Source of the DNA: an uncultured Campylobacter sp.
Lineage (GTDB): Bacteria > Campylobacterota > Campylobacteria > Campylobacterales > Campylobacteraceae
DNA length: 64,000 nucleotides
NCBI RefSeq assembly: GCF_938030145.1
Contig: NZ_CALHGM010000044.1
Location: 1-64,000, forward strand
Reading direction: 5' to 3'
This document shows positions 55,301 to 63,550 of the stretch, one piece after another. A program made the position numbers and the translations under genes. The notes beneath the pieces were generated by a model. It was given only the letters and a program-made list of their open reading frames with translations. It did no database searches and had not been told where the DNA came from. Positions within the stretch are counted from its first letter, which is position 1; every line of letters starts with the position of its first letter.

Positions 55301-56565
55301 TGAGCGAAAATCCCTTAATCTCGGTCATCATCCCCGTTTATAATGTCAAAGAATTCCTGCGCGCTTGCGTGGAGCGTATCACGGCGCAGACCTATACGAA
55401 TTTAGAAATTTTACTCGTAGATGATGGCTCAAATGATGGTAGCGAGGCGATTTGCGACGAATACGCTGCGCGCGATCCCCGTGTGTGCGTGCTGCATAAA
55501 CCAAACGGCGGACAGGCTAGCGCGCGAAACGCTGCTTTGGATGTCGCTCGCGGGGAGTTTATCAGTTTCGTAGACAGCGACGACTTGATAAGCCTTGATT
55601 TGATTGAGACGCTTTTTCGCCTGACGCAGAAATTTTGCACCAAAATAGCTATGTGCGGCTACACAGCATTTAGCGACGAGAGCGAAATAAATAATTTCAA
55701 GGCGGCTTTAAATTCTAAAGAAAATCAAAATTCTAAAGAGATTAGCGATCCAGGAGGAGCTGCAAATTCGAATGCCAACGCAGGCGAATACAAAATATCG
55801 CCGCAAGAGCTTTTTAAACGCAGCTGCACGCAGGATCCGTATTTTAGCACCGCGGTTTGGCGCGCGCTGTTTACTCGCGAAATTTTCACTGCTTTGCGCT
55901 TTCCTACGGGGCAGATCTATGAGGATGTGGCGATATTTTTTGATATTTTTAACGCTTCTATTACGGCGTGCACGGATGAAATTTTATATTTTTATCGCGT
56001 AAGGGCGGGCTCTACCGTAAACTCATTCGCGCGCAGGCATCTTGCGGTCATCGCTGCGGTGCGCCGCTATACTGAGGCGATCGCTGCGAATTATCCGAGC
56101 TTGGCGCGTGAGGCTAATTTCACTCGCTGCGAATCCGCGCTGAATACGGCGTTTTTAATTATCAAATCGAGCTTTGATCCTGCAAGTTCGGATGGGGATG
56201 CGACTTCTCCTTCCGAGGCTAATACATGCAGCTTGGCAAACGAAGCGGATTTGCGCGATGCTGATAGTTTATCTTGCGCATGCGGTAAAAATTCCGCATT
56301 TAAAAATTCCGCCAAGCAAAATCATATGCGAAATTCCGAGCAAAATTCCGCGTCGCAAAGAAAGATCGCAGATCCCCGCTCGCCTTTAAGCGCTGCAGAA
56401 GCTGCGGATCAGATCCGCTCACTGCACGCTTTGGTGCGCGAGCGGTTGGATTTTGGATTTTTCGCAGCGCATGCAAGCCGCACGCAGACGCTGATGATGG
56501 TTTTGTTTTACGCTAGCCCCGCGCTTTTGTGGCTATTTTATAAAATTTATCGGAAGCTAAAATGA
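55300..56565 (+). CDS. Glycosyltransferase family 2, with low-complexity inserts
   Basis: A 421-residue GT2 (GT-A fold) with ISVIIPVYNVKEFLRACVE, LLVDDGSNDGSEAICDEY, GGQASARNAALDVA and the DXD motif FVDSDDL. C. jejuni has a GT2 (PglI, glucosyl branch) at a similar place, but these parts are generic. Two inserts break the C-terminal half: about residues 131-163 (NSKENQNSKEI) and 287-367 (ASSDGDATSPSE through NSAFKNSAKQN). The gene overlaps its neighbours by 1 and 4 bases. Confidence 0.85.
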   Translation: MSENPLISVIIPVYNVKEFLRACVERITAQTYTNLEILLVDDGSNDGSEAICDEYAARDPRVCVLHKPNGGQASARNAALDVARGEFISFVDSDDLISLDLIETLFRLTQKFCTKIAMCGYTAFSDESEINNFKAALNSKENQNSKEISDPGGAANSNANAGEYKISPQELFKRSCTQDPYFSTAVWRALFTREIFTALRFPTGQIYEDVAIFFDIFNASITACTDEILYFYRVRAGSTVNSFARRHLAVIAAVRRYTEAIAANYPSLAREANFTRCESALNTAFLIIKSSFDPASSDGDATSPSEANTCSLANEADLRDADSLSCACGKNSAFKNSAKQNHMRNSEQNSASQRKIADPRSPLSAAEAADQIRSLHALVRERLDFGFFAAHASRTQTLMMVLFYASPALLWLFYKIYRKLK

Positions 56566-57605
56566 AAATTTTATTCGTCATCGCGGCTCTTAGAAACGGC
56601 GGCGCCGAGCGCGTGCTTCAGGTTTTGGCGAATTATTTTGCGCGCGCAAACGACGTTATGATCGCGATTTTGGAAAACGACGAGGGCAGGTATAAATTTA
56701 GCGAAAAGATAAAATTTTTGCATCTGGATGTTTATAAAAACGGCGGCAGGTTCGATAAATACAGAATTTTGCGCGAGTGTTTCAAGCGCGAGCGCCCAAG
56801 CGTCATCATCAGCTTTATGGACTGGACGAATGTAGCGTGCGTGATCGCAAGCTTCGGGCTAGGCATCCCGCTCATCGCGACCGAGCACAACGCGCACGAT
56901 TATCTGCGAAGCGGGCTTTTTAGCCGCGTGCGCGATCTGTGCTATAAAAAAGCGGACGCGCTTACGGTGCTTACGTGTTCGGACTTTGAGTACTATTCGC
57001 GATTTGTCAAAAACTGCTTCGTCGTGCATAACCCCTTTTTCGGCGATATTTGCGATACCAAAGGCGCCAAGCGAAACGTGATCTTAAGCGTCGGCAGGCT
57101 CGAGCCCGTAAAGGGGTATGAAATTTACTTTGACGCGCTAAGCAGGATCGATAAAAGCCTGCTTGCGAAGTGGGAAATTTTAATCGCGGGGGACGGCTCA
57201 TTGTGCGAAAGCTTGCGCGAGCTCGTGGCGCGGCTCGGGCTTGAAGTGCGATTTTTAGGGCACAAGCAGGATGTGAGCGAGCTGTATAAAGAAGCCAAAA
57301 TTTTTGTGCTTAGCTCGCTTAGCGAGGGGCTTCCGAACGTGCTGATCGAGTCCGCGTTTTACGGCTGCGCACGGCTTAGCAGCGACACGGCGGGCGCAAA
57401 AGAGCTCATAAAGGACGGCTTTAGCGGCATTTTATTTAAATGCGGCGATGCGAATGAACTTGCGAGCAAGCTTGAAAATTTGATGCGCGATGAGGCGCTG
57501 CAAAATAAGCTCGTGCAAAATGCAAATGAGAATTTAGACGAGTTTTCGCAAGAGCGCATAGTCGAGCTCTGGCAGGGCTTGATCGATCAGTTTGCGCGCA
57601 AATAG
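56562..57605 (+). CDS. Glycosyltransferase family 4, second PglH-like
   Basis: A 347-residue GT4: RNGGAERVLQVLANYFARAN at the N-terminus, SFMDWTNVA, ATEHNAHDYLRS, SVGRLEPVKGYEIYF, and SEGLPNVLIESAFYG. It resembles C. jejuni PglH as much as the gene at 54221 does, so one may polymerise GalNAc and the other add a different sugar. The start overlaps the GT2 stop by four bases. A 245-base gap follows, the only sizeable break in the operon. Confidence 0.87.
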   Translation: MKILFVIAALRNGGAERVLQVLANYFARANDVMIAILENDEGRYKFSEKIKFLHLDVYKNGGRFDKYRILRECFKRERPSVIISFMDWTNVACVIASFGLGIPLIATEHNAHDYLRSGLFSRVRDLCYKKADALTVLTCSDFEYYSRFVKNCFVVHNPFFGDICDTKGAKRNVILSVGRLEPVKGYEIYFDALSRIDKSLLAKWEILIAGDGSLCESLRELVARLGLEVRFLGHKQDVSELYKEAKIFVLSSLSEGLPNVLIESAFYGCARLSSDTAGAKELIKDGFSGILFKCGDANELASKLENLMRDEALQNKLVQNANENLDEFSQERIVELWQGLIDQFARK

Positions 57606-57850
57606 CGGGCGCTTATCGATGCTCTAGTGGCGCGCAGGGATTAAATTTAAACTTCGGTGTGCTAAGATAACGTTTGCGCCCGAGCGTATCGGCGCGTTTA
57701 AATTTATAAAGACGCGTTGTGCGATGAAATTTAGCCGATCGGCGCACGGCGCAAAATGCGCTAAATTTAAACGGCGCGGCGTATGCTCGCATAAAAAGGC
57801 GCGAGCAAAGCTTAAATTTATAGCGCGGCAGAAATTTAAAAGGTAAAGGG

Positions 57851-58969
57851 ATGAAGAAATTAAGCGTTTTTATCTATTCGATGGGAGGCGGCGGCGCCGA
57901 GCGCGTTGTAAGTAACCTCTTAGGCGAGCTTACGGTGCGCTACGAAGTGCATCTAGTGCTGATGAATGAGAGGATTTTTTATGAAATTCCAAGCGGCGTG
58001 CAGATCCATTTCATCGAAAAATCAGCCCCTTTTGAAAACGGACTGCTGAAGCTCGCAAAACTGCCGTTTTTGGCGCTTAGATACAAAAAACTATGCGAGC
58101 GCCTAGGTATCGACATCCACTTCGTTTGGATGAACCGCCCGTGTTACGTGGCGGCGCTGGCGCGAGTTTACGGACTGCGCGGAGCGATGATTTTTAACGA
58201 ATGCTCGACGCCGTCGGTGCTGTATAAAGAGCCGAGCTTCAAATCCAAAATTTCAAAATTTTTGCTGCGCAAGCTCTATCCGAAGGCCGATTTTATCTTT
58301 CCAAACTCGCTTGGAAATCTGCGCGATCTGGCGGATAATTTCGGAATTGACGAGCGCAAGATGAGCGTGCTATACAACGCGATCGATCTTGATGAGATCG
58401 GTCGCAAAGCGCAGGAGCCTATCGCGCAGGAGCGGCCGTTTTTCCTAAGCGTCGGCAGGCTCGATGCGGGTAAAAACCACGCGCTTTTGATCCGCGCGTA
58501 TGCAAATTTAAAAAATAACGACAAAGACCTGCTGATCTTGGGCGACGGCGTGCTGCGAGCCGAGCTTGAGGCCCTGATAGAGGAGCTAGGCTTGGGCGGT
58601 CGCGTGAAGCTTTTGGGCTTTGACGCAAATCCGTATAAATATATGGCCAGATGCTACGCGTTTGTCTTCGTAAGCCTTTTTGAGGGCTTTTCAAACGCGC
58701 TTATTGAAGCTCTTGCATGCGGCAAGCTCGTGATTTCAAGCGATCATCAAAGCGGCGCGCGCGAGCTTATGGGGCAGAGCGAATGGGGCGTGCTGGTGGG
58801 TGTGAACGATCTAGAAAGCACTCAAGCGGCGATGCAAAAAGCACTGGATGATGAAAATTATGTAAAATTTTATGAGAAAAAGGCTAAAATTAGAGCCTCG
58901 TTTTTCGATAAAAAACGGATAGCAAGCGAGCTGATCCCAAAAATAGAACAAATCGACGAAGGAAAATAG
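57851..58969 (+). CDS. pglJ: N-glycan GalNAc transferase PglJ
   Basis: A 372-residue GT4 close to C. jejuni PglJ along its length: FIYSMGGGGAERVVSNLL, EVHLVLMNERIFYEIP, KLPFLALRYKKLCERLGID, NECSTPSVLYKE, LYNAIDLDEIGRKAQE, VGRLDAGKNHALLIRAYA and ALACGKLVISSDHQSGAREL. PglJ adds the second GalNAc to the lipid-linked glycan in the cytoplasm. The gap upstream (57606-57850) is AT-rich and may hold an extra promoter. It is two bases from the pglB start. Confidence 0.93.
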   Translation: MKKLSVFIYSMGGGGAERVVSNLLGELTVRYEVHLVLMNERIFYEIPSGVQIHFIEKSAPFENGLLKLAKLPFLALRYKKLCERLGIDIHFVWMNRPCYVAALARVYGLRGAMIFNECSTPSVLYKEPSFKSKISKFLLRKLYPKADFIFPNSLGNLRDLADNFGIDERKMSVLYNAIDLDEIGRKAQEPIAQERPFFLSVGRLDAGKNHALLIRAYANLKNNDKDLLILGDGVLRAELEALIEELGLGGRVKLLGFDANPYKYMARCYAFVFVSLFEGFSNALIEALACGKLVISSDHQSGARELMGQSEWGVLVGVNDLESTQAAMQKALDDENYVKFYEKKAKIRASFFDKKRIASELIPKIEQIDEGK

Positions 58970-58971
58970 GC

Positions 58972-61752
58972 GTGGGTGAAGAAAAAAAGGCTTTTAGCGT
59001 CAGAGAGATCGACGAAGGATCGGACGATCAAAAAGGCGCGCAATCAATGGGTGCCGACAAAGCTGCCTTAAGCGAAAATTTTGCTAGTGAGGGAAATTTT
59101 GACGCAGAGTATTCCGCAAGCGGCGGAGAGAATTTTAGCGGCGAAAATGCCGAGCTTAAGGGTAGCGAGGATACCGCGCCTCAGAGCGATAAAAATTCCG
59201 CGCTTGATGCAAAAAATTCTGCGAGCAAAAATTCCGCGCACGCCGGCGTTAAAAATTTAAGCGACGATCAAACGCGCGCTGTTTCTGCAAAAATGCGAGC
59301 ACAAAAAAAATCCAAAAAGGCTAAAAAATCAAGCGGACGAAATTCTACCTCGGTAAATTCTGAAAATTCCGCAGGCGCAAATTCTACAAACTCAAATTTA
59401 AAGGGCGCTGCAAATTCCACGAGCAAAAATTCTACAAATAAAAATTCCGCTGGCGTTGCGAACTCTACAAATAAAAATTCCGCAAAAGCCGCTAATTTGG
59501 CTAAATTTAAAAATGCGAATTCTGCAAGTGCTTTAAATTCTACAAACAGCATAAATTCTGATAATTCTAAAAGCTTTACAGCAGAAAATTCCCAAAATTC
59601 TAAAAATCAGGCAGCTGGCGCGCTTCCTGCTAGGCGCAGAATTTTTGGCTTCATAAAAAATTATGAGTTTTCAAAGCATATTTTGCTGATGATTTTGTTT
59701 GCATTTGCCTTTAGCGTGGCGTTTCGCATGTGGTGGGTGCACTGGGCGAGCGGTTTTGTGAACTACTTTTTTTGGGATGGCGAGCTGATGATAAACACAA
59801 ACGACGGCTACGCCTTTGCAGAGGGCGCGCGCGATCGCCTCGCCGGCTTTCATCAGCCCAACGATCTTAGCTACTTTAGTGCACCGCTTTCGATTGTGAC
59901 GGCGTTTTTGGCTGAAATTTTACCCTTTAAAATCGAGACGATATTCGTTTATCTGCCAGCTTTGTTTAGCTCGCTCATCGTAGTGCCGATTTTGCTGATC
60001 TCAAGCGAGTTTCGCTGCATGCGTGCGGGTTTCATCGGCGCGCTTGTCGCGAGCGTAGCGAATAGCTACTACAACCGCACTATGGCGGGGTATTACGATA
60101 CCGATATGCTAAATATCGTGTTTGCGATGTGTATTTTGTGGGCGCTCATCCGCATTTGCACGCGCGGCTCGCGCAGCACGCTGTTTTGGCTGGGTGCATT
60201 TGCGATATTTTATATGTGGTGGTATCCGTCCAGCTTCTCGTTAAATTCCATGATGCTCGCCATGTTTTTCGCCTATACGCTGATTTTTAAGCGAAAAAGT
60301 AGGGTGAATTACGAAGCGATGATTATCTTTTTGATCGCGCTTTGCTCCACGCCTTTGGTAGCTAAAATTTTAATCTCGCTTACGCTATTTTGGCTCTTTG
60401 CATTTAAAGGAAAGCTATTAAATTTTAAATCCCTAGCCCTTTTGGGCAGCTTTGCCGTGGCGTTTTTCATCGCAAACGGAGGCCTTAGCCCGATCATCTT
60501 TCAGGCGAAATTTTATATCTTCCGCTCCTTTTCGGACAACGCCGATACGGCATTTCATTTTTTCAACGTCAATCAAACGATCCAAGAATCGGGCATCGTG
60601 CCGACTAAAGTATTTATGGAGCGCATCAGCTCGCACGTCGCGGTCTTTGTGATCGCGGCGATCGGATATGCGGTGCTTTGCTTTAGGCACAAGGAATTTT
60701 TGCTCTCGATCCCGCTTCTGCTTTTGGGCTTTGCAGCGAACAAAGCGGGCCTTAGATTTACAATCTACGCCGTGGGCGTGATGGGGCTAAGTTTCGGATA
60801 TATTTTGTATTTTTGCGTAAAGCGCTTGGATCTGCCAAAGATCGCAGGGCGCGCGATACTGCTTATTTTGACGGCACTTGCGATCTATCCTGCATGGCAG
60901 CACATCGTCTCGTACAAGGTCGATACGGTCTTTTATCAAAGCGAGGTGCGGGTGTTTGACGAGCTCAAAGATAAAGCGCAGCGCGAGGATTACGCGCTTT
61001 CGTGGTGGGACTACGGTTACGGCATACGCTATTACAGCGACGTAAAGACCCTCATCGACGGTGGCAAACACCTCGGTAACGATAATTTCCCCGTTAGCTT
61101 CGCGCTTTTTAGAGATCAGATGAGTTCCGCAAATATGGCGCGCCTGGATGTCGAATACACCGAGCGCGGATATAGCGAAAAAATTCCAAACAAGCTAAAG
61201 CAAATTTTAAAAGACTACAACGCGACTGATGTAAATGATTTTATCTTAAGCTTGGGACTGGCTGATTTTAAGCCGCCGAAGCCTACGCGCGATATCTACT
61301 ACATCCTGCCCGATCGCATGATGAATATCTTCCCCGTCGTTACGCAGTTTTCAAACATCGACATCACTGACGGCAAGCAGCTAGGCGAGCTGTTTTTCAT
61401 AACGAGCGATAGGTTCGTTCAAGATCAAAGCGGCGTGCATATGGACAACGGCTTTTCGATCTCTCCGAATTTGCTTAGTTTAGAATTTAGCGGCAGAAAA
61501 TTCGCGATCAATACCTTTTATGAAACGAGCTACGACGCGAGCGGCAAGCTGGCGGTCAAGGAGCTTAACATGGACAGCAGCGCGCAATTTTACGTGGTTT
61601 TCATGCGCGATTACGGGCGATTTTTGCTGCTAGATAAGACGATGCTAAACTCAAGCTACATTCAGCTTTTTGTATTTGAAAGATATAGACCCGAGCTATT
61701 CGAGCCTGTGATCTTAAGCCCTGCTGTGAAAGTTTATAAATTAAAGCGCTAG
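58972..61752 (+). CDS. pglB: Oligosaccharyltransferase PglB with long N-terminal extension
   Basis: Transfers the glycan to Asn of D/E-x-N-x-S/T in the periplasm. 926 residues against 713 in C. jejuni. Residues 1-220 are a hydrophilic, repetitive Asn/Ser/Ala/Lys extension (many KNSA, KNST and ENSA units). Then comes the normal enzyme: a first membrane helix with FSVAFRMWWVHWASGF, NDGYAFAEGARDRLAGFHQP, YNRTMAGYYDTDM, about 13 membrane segments, and the periplasmic domain with the catalytic signature WWDYG at 678-682 and DGGKHLGNDNF. Start is GTG after GAAGGAAAATAGGC. The extension would lie in the cytoplasm. Confidence 0.95.
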   Translation: MGEEKKAFSVREIDEGSDDQKGAQSMGADKAALSENFASEGNFDAEYSASGGENFSGENAELKGSEDTAPQSDKNSALDAKNSASKNSAHAGVKNLSDDQTRAVSAKMRAQKKSKKAKKSSGRNSTSVNSENSAGANSTNSNLKGAANSTSKNSTNKNSAGVANSTNKNSAKAANLAKFKNANSASALNSTNSINSDNSKSFTAENSQNSKNQAAGALPARRRIFGFIKNYEFSKHILLMILFAFAFSVAFRMWWVHWASGFVNYFFWDGELMINTNDGYAFAEGARDRLAGFHQPNDLSYFSAPLSIVTAFLAEILPFKIETIFVYLPALFSSLIVVPILLISSEFRCMRAGFIGALVASVANSYYNRTMAGYYDTDMLNIVFAMCILWALIRICTRGSRSTLFWLGAFAIFYMWWYPSSFSLNSMMLAMFFAYTLIFKRKSRVNYEAMIIFLIALCSTPLVAKILISLTLFWLFAFKGKLLNFKSLALLGSFAVAFFIANGGLSPIIFQAKFYIFRSFSDNADTAFHFFNVNQTIQESGIVPTKVFMERISSHVAVFVIAAIGYAVLCFRHKEFLLSIPLLLLGFAANKAGLRFTIYAVGVMGLSFGYILYFCVKRLDLPKIAGRAILLILTALAIYPAWQHIVSYKVDTVFYQSEVRVFDELKDKAQREDYALSWWDYGYGIRYYSDVKTLIDGGKHLGNDNFPVSFALFRDQMSSANMARLDVEYTERGYSEKIPNKLKQILKDYNATDVNDFILSLGLADFKPPKPTRDIYYILPDRMMNIFPVVTQFSNIDITDGKQLGELFFITSDRFVQDQSGVHMDNGFSISPNLLSLEFSGRKFAINTFYETSYDASGKLAVKELNMDSSAQFYVVFMRDYGRFLLLDKTMLNSSYIQLFVFERYRPELFEPVILSPAVKVYKLKR

Positions 61753-61783
61753 ATAAATTTTGCCGCAAGCTAAGGAGAAATTT

Positions 61784-61837
61784 ATGAAATTTAATCTCGC
61801 AACGCCAAACAAGGAATGCAGCATATGGCTCGCATAG
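61784..61837 (+). CDS. Possible 17-codon leader ORF before pglA
   Basis: TAAGGAG stands seven bases before an ATG opening the frame MKFNLATPNKECSIWLA, whose stop TAG (61835-61837) lies ten bases inside pglA. The leader has a better ribosome binding site than pglA itself. It may feed ribosomes into pglA or be chance. Confidence 0.35.
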   Translation: MKFNLATPNKECSIWLA

Positions 61838-62952
61838 GGTTTTTAAGCCATGCCGATATGAGCTTACATTTCTTTCGCCGCCCGATAATGCAGGCTTTAA
61901 AAGAGCGCGGGCACGAGGTTTTTGCAATTGCTCCTCGCGGCGCTTATACGCAGGATTTGGCACGCGATTTTAATGCCGTAACTTACGATCTTGATCGAGC
62001 GAGCTTAAATCCGTTTACCGTATTTAGCAACACCAAAGCCCTTGCACGTGAGCTAAAGAAGCTAAATTTGGACCTGCTGCAAACAGCCGCGCATAAATCA
62101 AATGTGTTCGGTACGCTGGCGGCTCGAGAGGCGGGTATAAAATATGTGATAAACTTAGTCGAGGGGCTGGGCAGCTTTTATATCGACGAAGATATTAAAA
62201 CAAGGCTCGTGCGAGTGGTATTGGAGAAGCTTTATAAATTTTCATTTTCGCAGGCGGATGCTTGCGTATTTGTAAACGATGCCGATCCTGATTATATGCT
62301 ATCTCGCGGGCTTATTGCGAAGCAAAAGGTCATAAGGATTAAAAGTGTAGGCGTAAATGCTGAAAGGTTCAACCCCGAAACCGTTAGTGCAGCGGATCTG
62401 GGCGAGGATTTGCACGGCAAAAAGATCGTACTGATGATAGCTCGCGCGATGTGGCATAAGGGCGTGAGAGAATTCTACGAAGCAGCAGAAATTTTAAAAG
62501 ATCGATCGGATGCGAAATTTGTCTTTGTGGGCGAGGGCTTTGCGGGCAATAAAAGCACCGCTGATCCTGCGTTTTTGCAAAGCGGTGCGGTGCATTATCT
62601 AGGCGCCAGAAACGACGTGCCTGAGCTTTTGAAGGCTAGTTACCTACTGGCACTTCCTAGCTACAAGGAGGGCTTTCCGCGCACTGTTTTAGAGGCGATG
62701 AGCATGGCGCGAGCCTGCGTGGTAAGCGATTGCAGCGGCTGCGTCGAGGCGGTGCAAGATGGCGTCAACGGCTTAATCTGCCGCACTCGCGACGCGAATG
62801 ATCTTGCGCGAAAGATCGAAATTTTATTGGACGATGCTGCGCTTTGCGAGAGGCTCGGGCAAAACGGACGCGAGATGGTGCTTGCAAATTACGACGAAAA
62901 GATCGTCACGGAAAAATATTTAGAGGTTTATAGGAAATTTATCGATGTATAG
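61825..62952 (+). CDS. pglA: N-glycan GalNAc transferase PglA
   Basis: A 375-residue GT4 very like C. jejuni PglA: MARIGFLSHADMSLHFFRRP, RASLNPFTVFSNTKAL, DLLQTAAHKSNVFGTLAA, VEGLGSFYIDEDIKTRLV, MIARAMWHKGVREFYEAA, LPSYKEGFPRTVLEAMSMA and VSDCSGCVEAVQDG. It adds the first GalNAc to the lipid-linked diNAcBac. The ATG at 61825 is preferred over that at 61816 because AAGGA would otherwise touch the start. The stop overlaps the pglC start by eight bases. Confidence 0.95.
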   Translation: MARIGFLSHADMSLHFFRRPIMQALKERGHEVFAIAPRGAYTQDLARDFNAVTYDLDRASLNPFTVFSNTKALARELKKLNLDLLQTAAHKSNVFGTLAAREAGIKYVINLVEGLGSFYIDEDIKTRLVRVVLEKLYKFSFSQADACVFVNDADPDYMLSRGLIAKQKVIRIKSVGVNAERFNPETVSAADLGEDLHGKKIVLMIARAMWHKGVREFYEAAEILKDRSDAKFVFVGEGFAGNKSTADPAFLQSGAVHYLGARNDVPELLKASYLLALPSYKEGFPRTVLEAMSMARACVVSDCSGCVEAVQDGVNGLICRTRDANDLARKIEILLDDAALCERLGQNGREMVLANYDEKIVTEKYLEVYRKFIDV

Positions 62953-63550
62953 GTGTTTTTTAAAGCGTGCGCTCGATTTTACGGCGGCTTTGGTTTTGAT
63001 CATTTTGGTTTCGCCCGTGATGGCGCTTACGTGGTTCTTGATCCGCAAGCACATCAGCAAAAGCGCGATTTTTACGCAATCTCGCCCTGGGCTTGATGAG
63101 CAAATTTTTAAAATTTACAAATTTAAAACGATGAGCGACGAGCGCGGCGCGGACGGCGAGCTTCTGCCAGACGAAGAGCGGCTGAACGATTACGGCAAAA
63201 AGATCCGCGCGCTAAGCCTGGATGAGTTGCCGCAGCTTTTCAACGTGCTAAAGGGCGATATGAGCTTCATCGGGCCGCGCCCGCTGCTGATCGAGTACCT
63301 GCCGCTTTATTCGCCGCAGCAGAGCCTGCGACACAGCGTGCGTCCGGGCATCACGGGGCTTGCGCAGGTAAACGGACGCAACGCGATCAGCTGGGAGAAA
63401 AAATTTGAGTTCGATACGTATTATGCGCAGAATTTAAGCTTTGCGCTCGATCTTAAGATTGCGCTTTTAACGATAAAAAAGGTGCTTGCAAAAGAGGGCG
63501 TGAATAAAGAGGGCATGGCGACGACGGAGAAATTTAATGGGCACAACTAA
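62945..63550 (+). CDS. pglC: Undecaprenyl-phosphate diNAcBac-1-phosphate transferase
   Basis: Membrane phosphoglycosyl transferase that starts N-glycan synthesis. A 201-residue protein with a re-entrant helix near residues 10-30 (LDFTAALVLIILVSPVMAL), FTQSRPGLDEQIFKIYKFKT, the catalytic Asp-Glu in SLDELPQLFNVLKGDMSF, GPRPLLIEYLPLY, and GITGLAQVNGRNAISW. C-terminus TTEKFNGHN matches C. jejuni PglC. It overlaps pglA and pglD. Confidence 0.96.
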   Translation: MYRCFLKRALDFTAALVLIILVSPVMALTWFLIRKHISKSAIFTQSRPGLDEQIFKIYKFKTMSDERGADGELLPDEERLNDYGKKIRALSLDELPQLFNVLKGDMSFIGPRPLLIEYLPLYSPQQSLRHSVRPGITGLAQVNGRNAISWEKKFEFDTYYAQNLSFALDLKIALLTIKKVLAKEGVNKEGMATTEKFNGHN

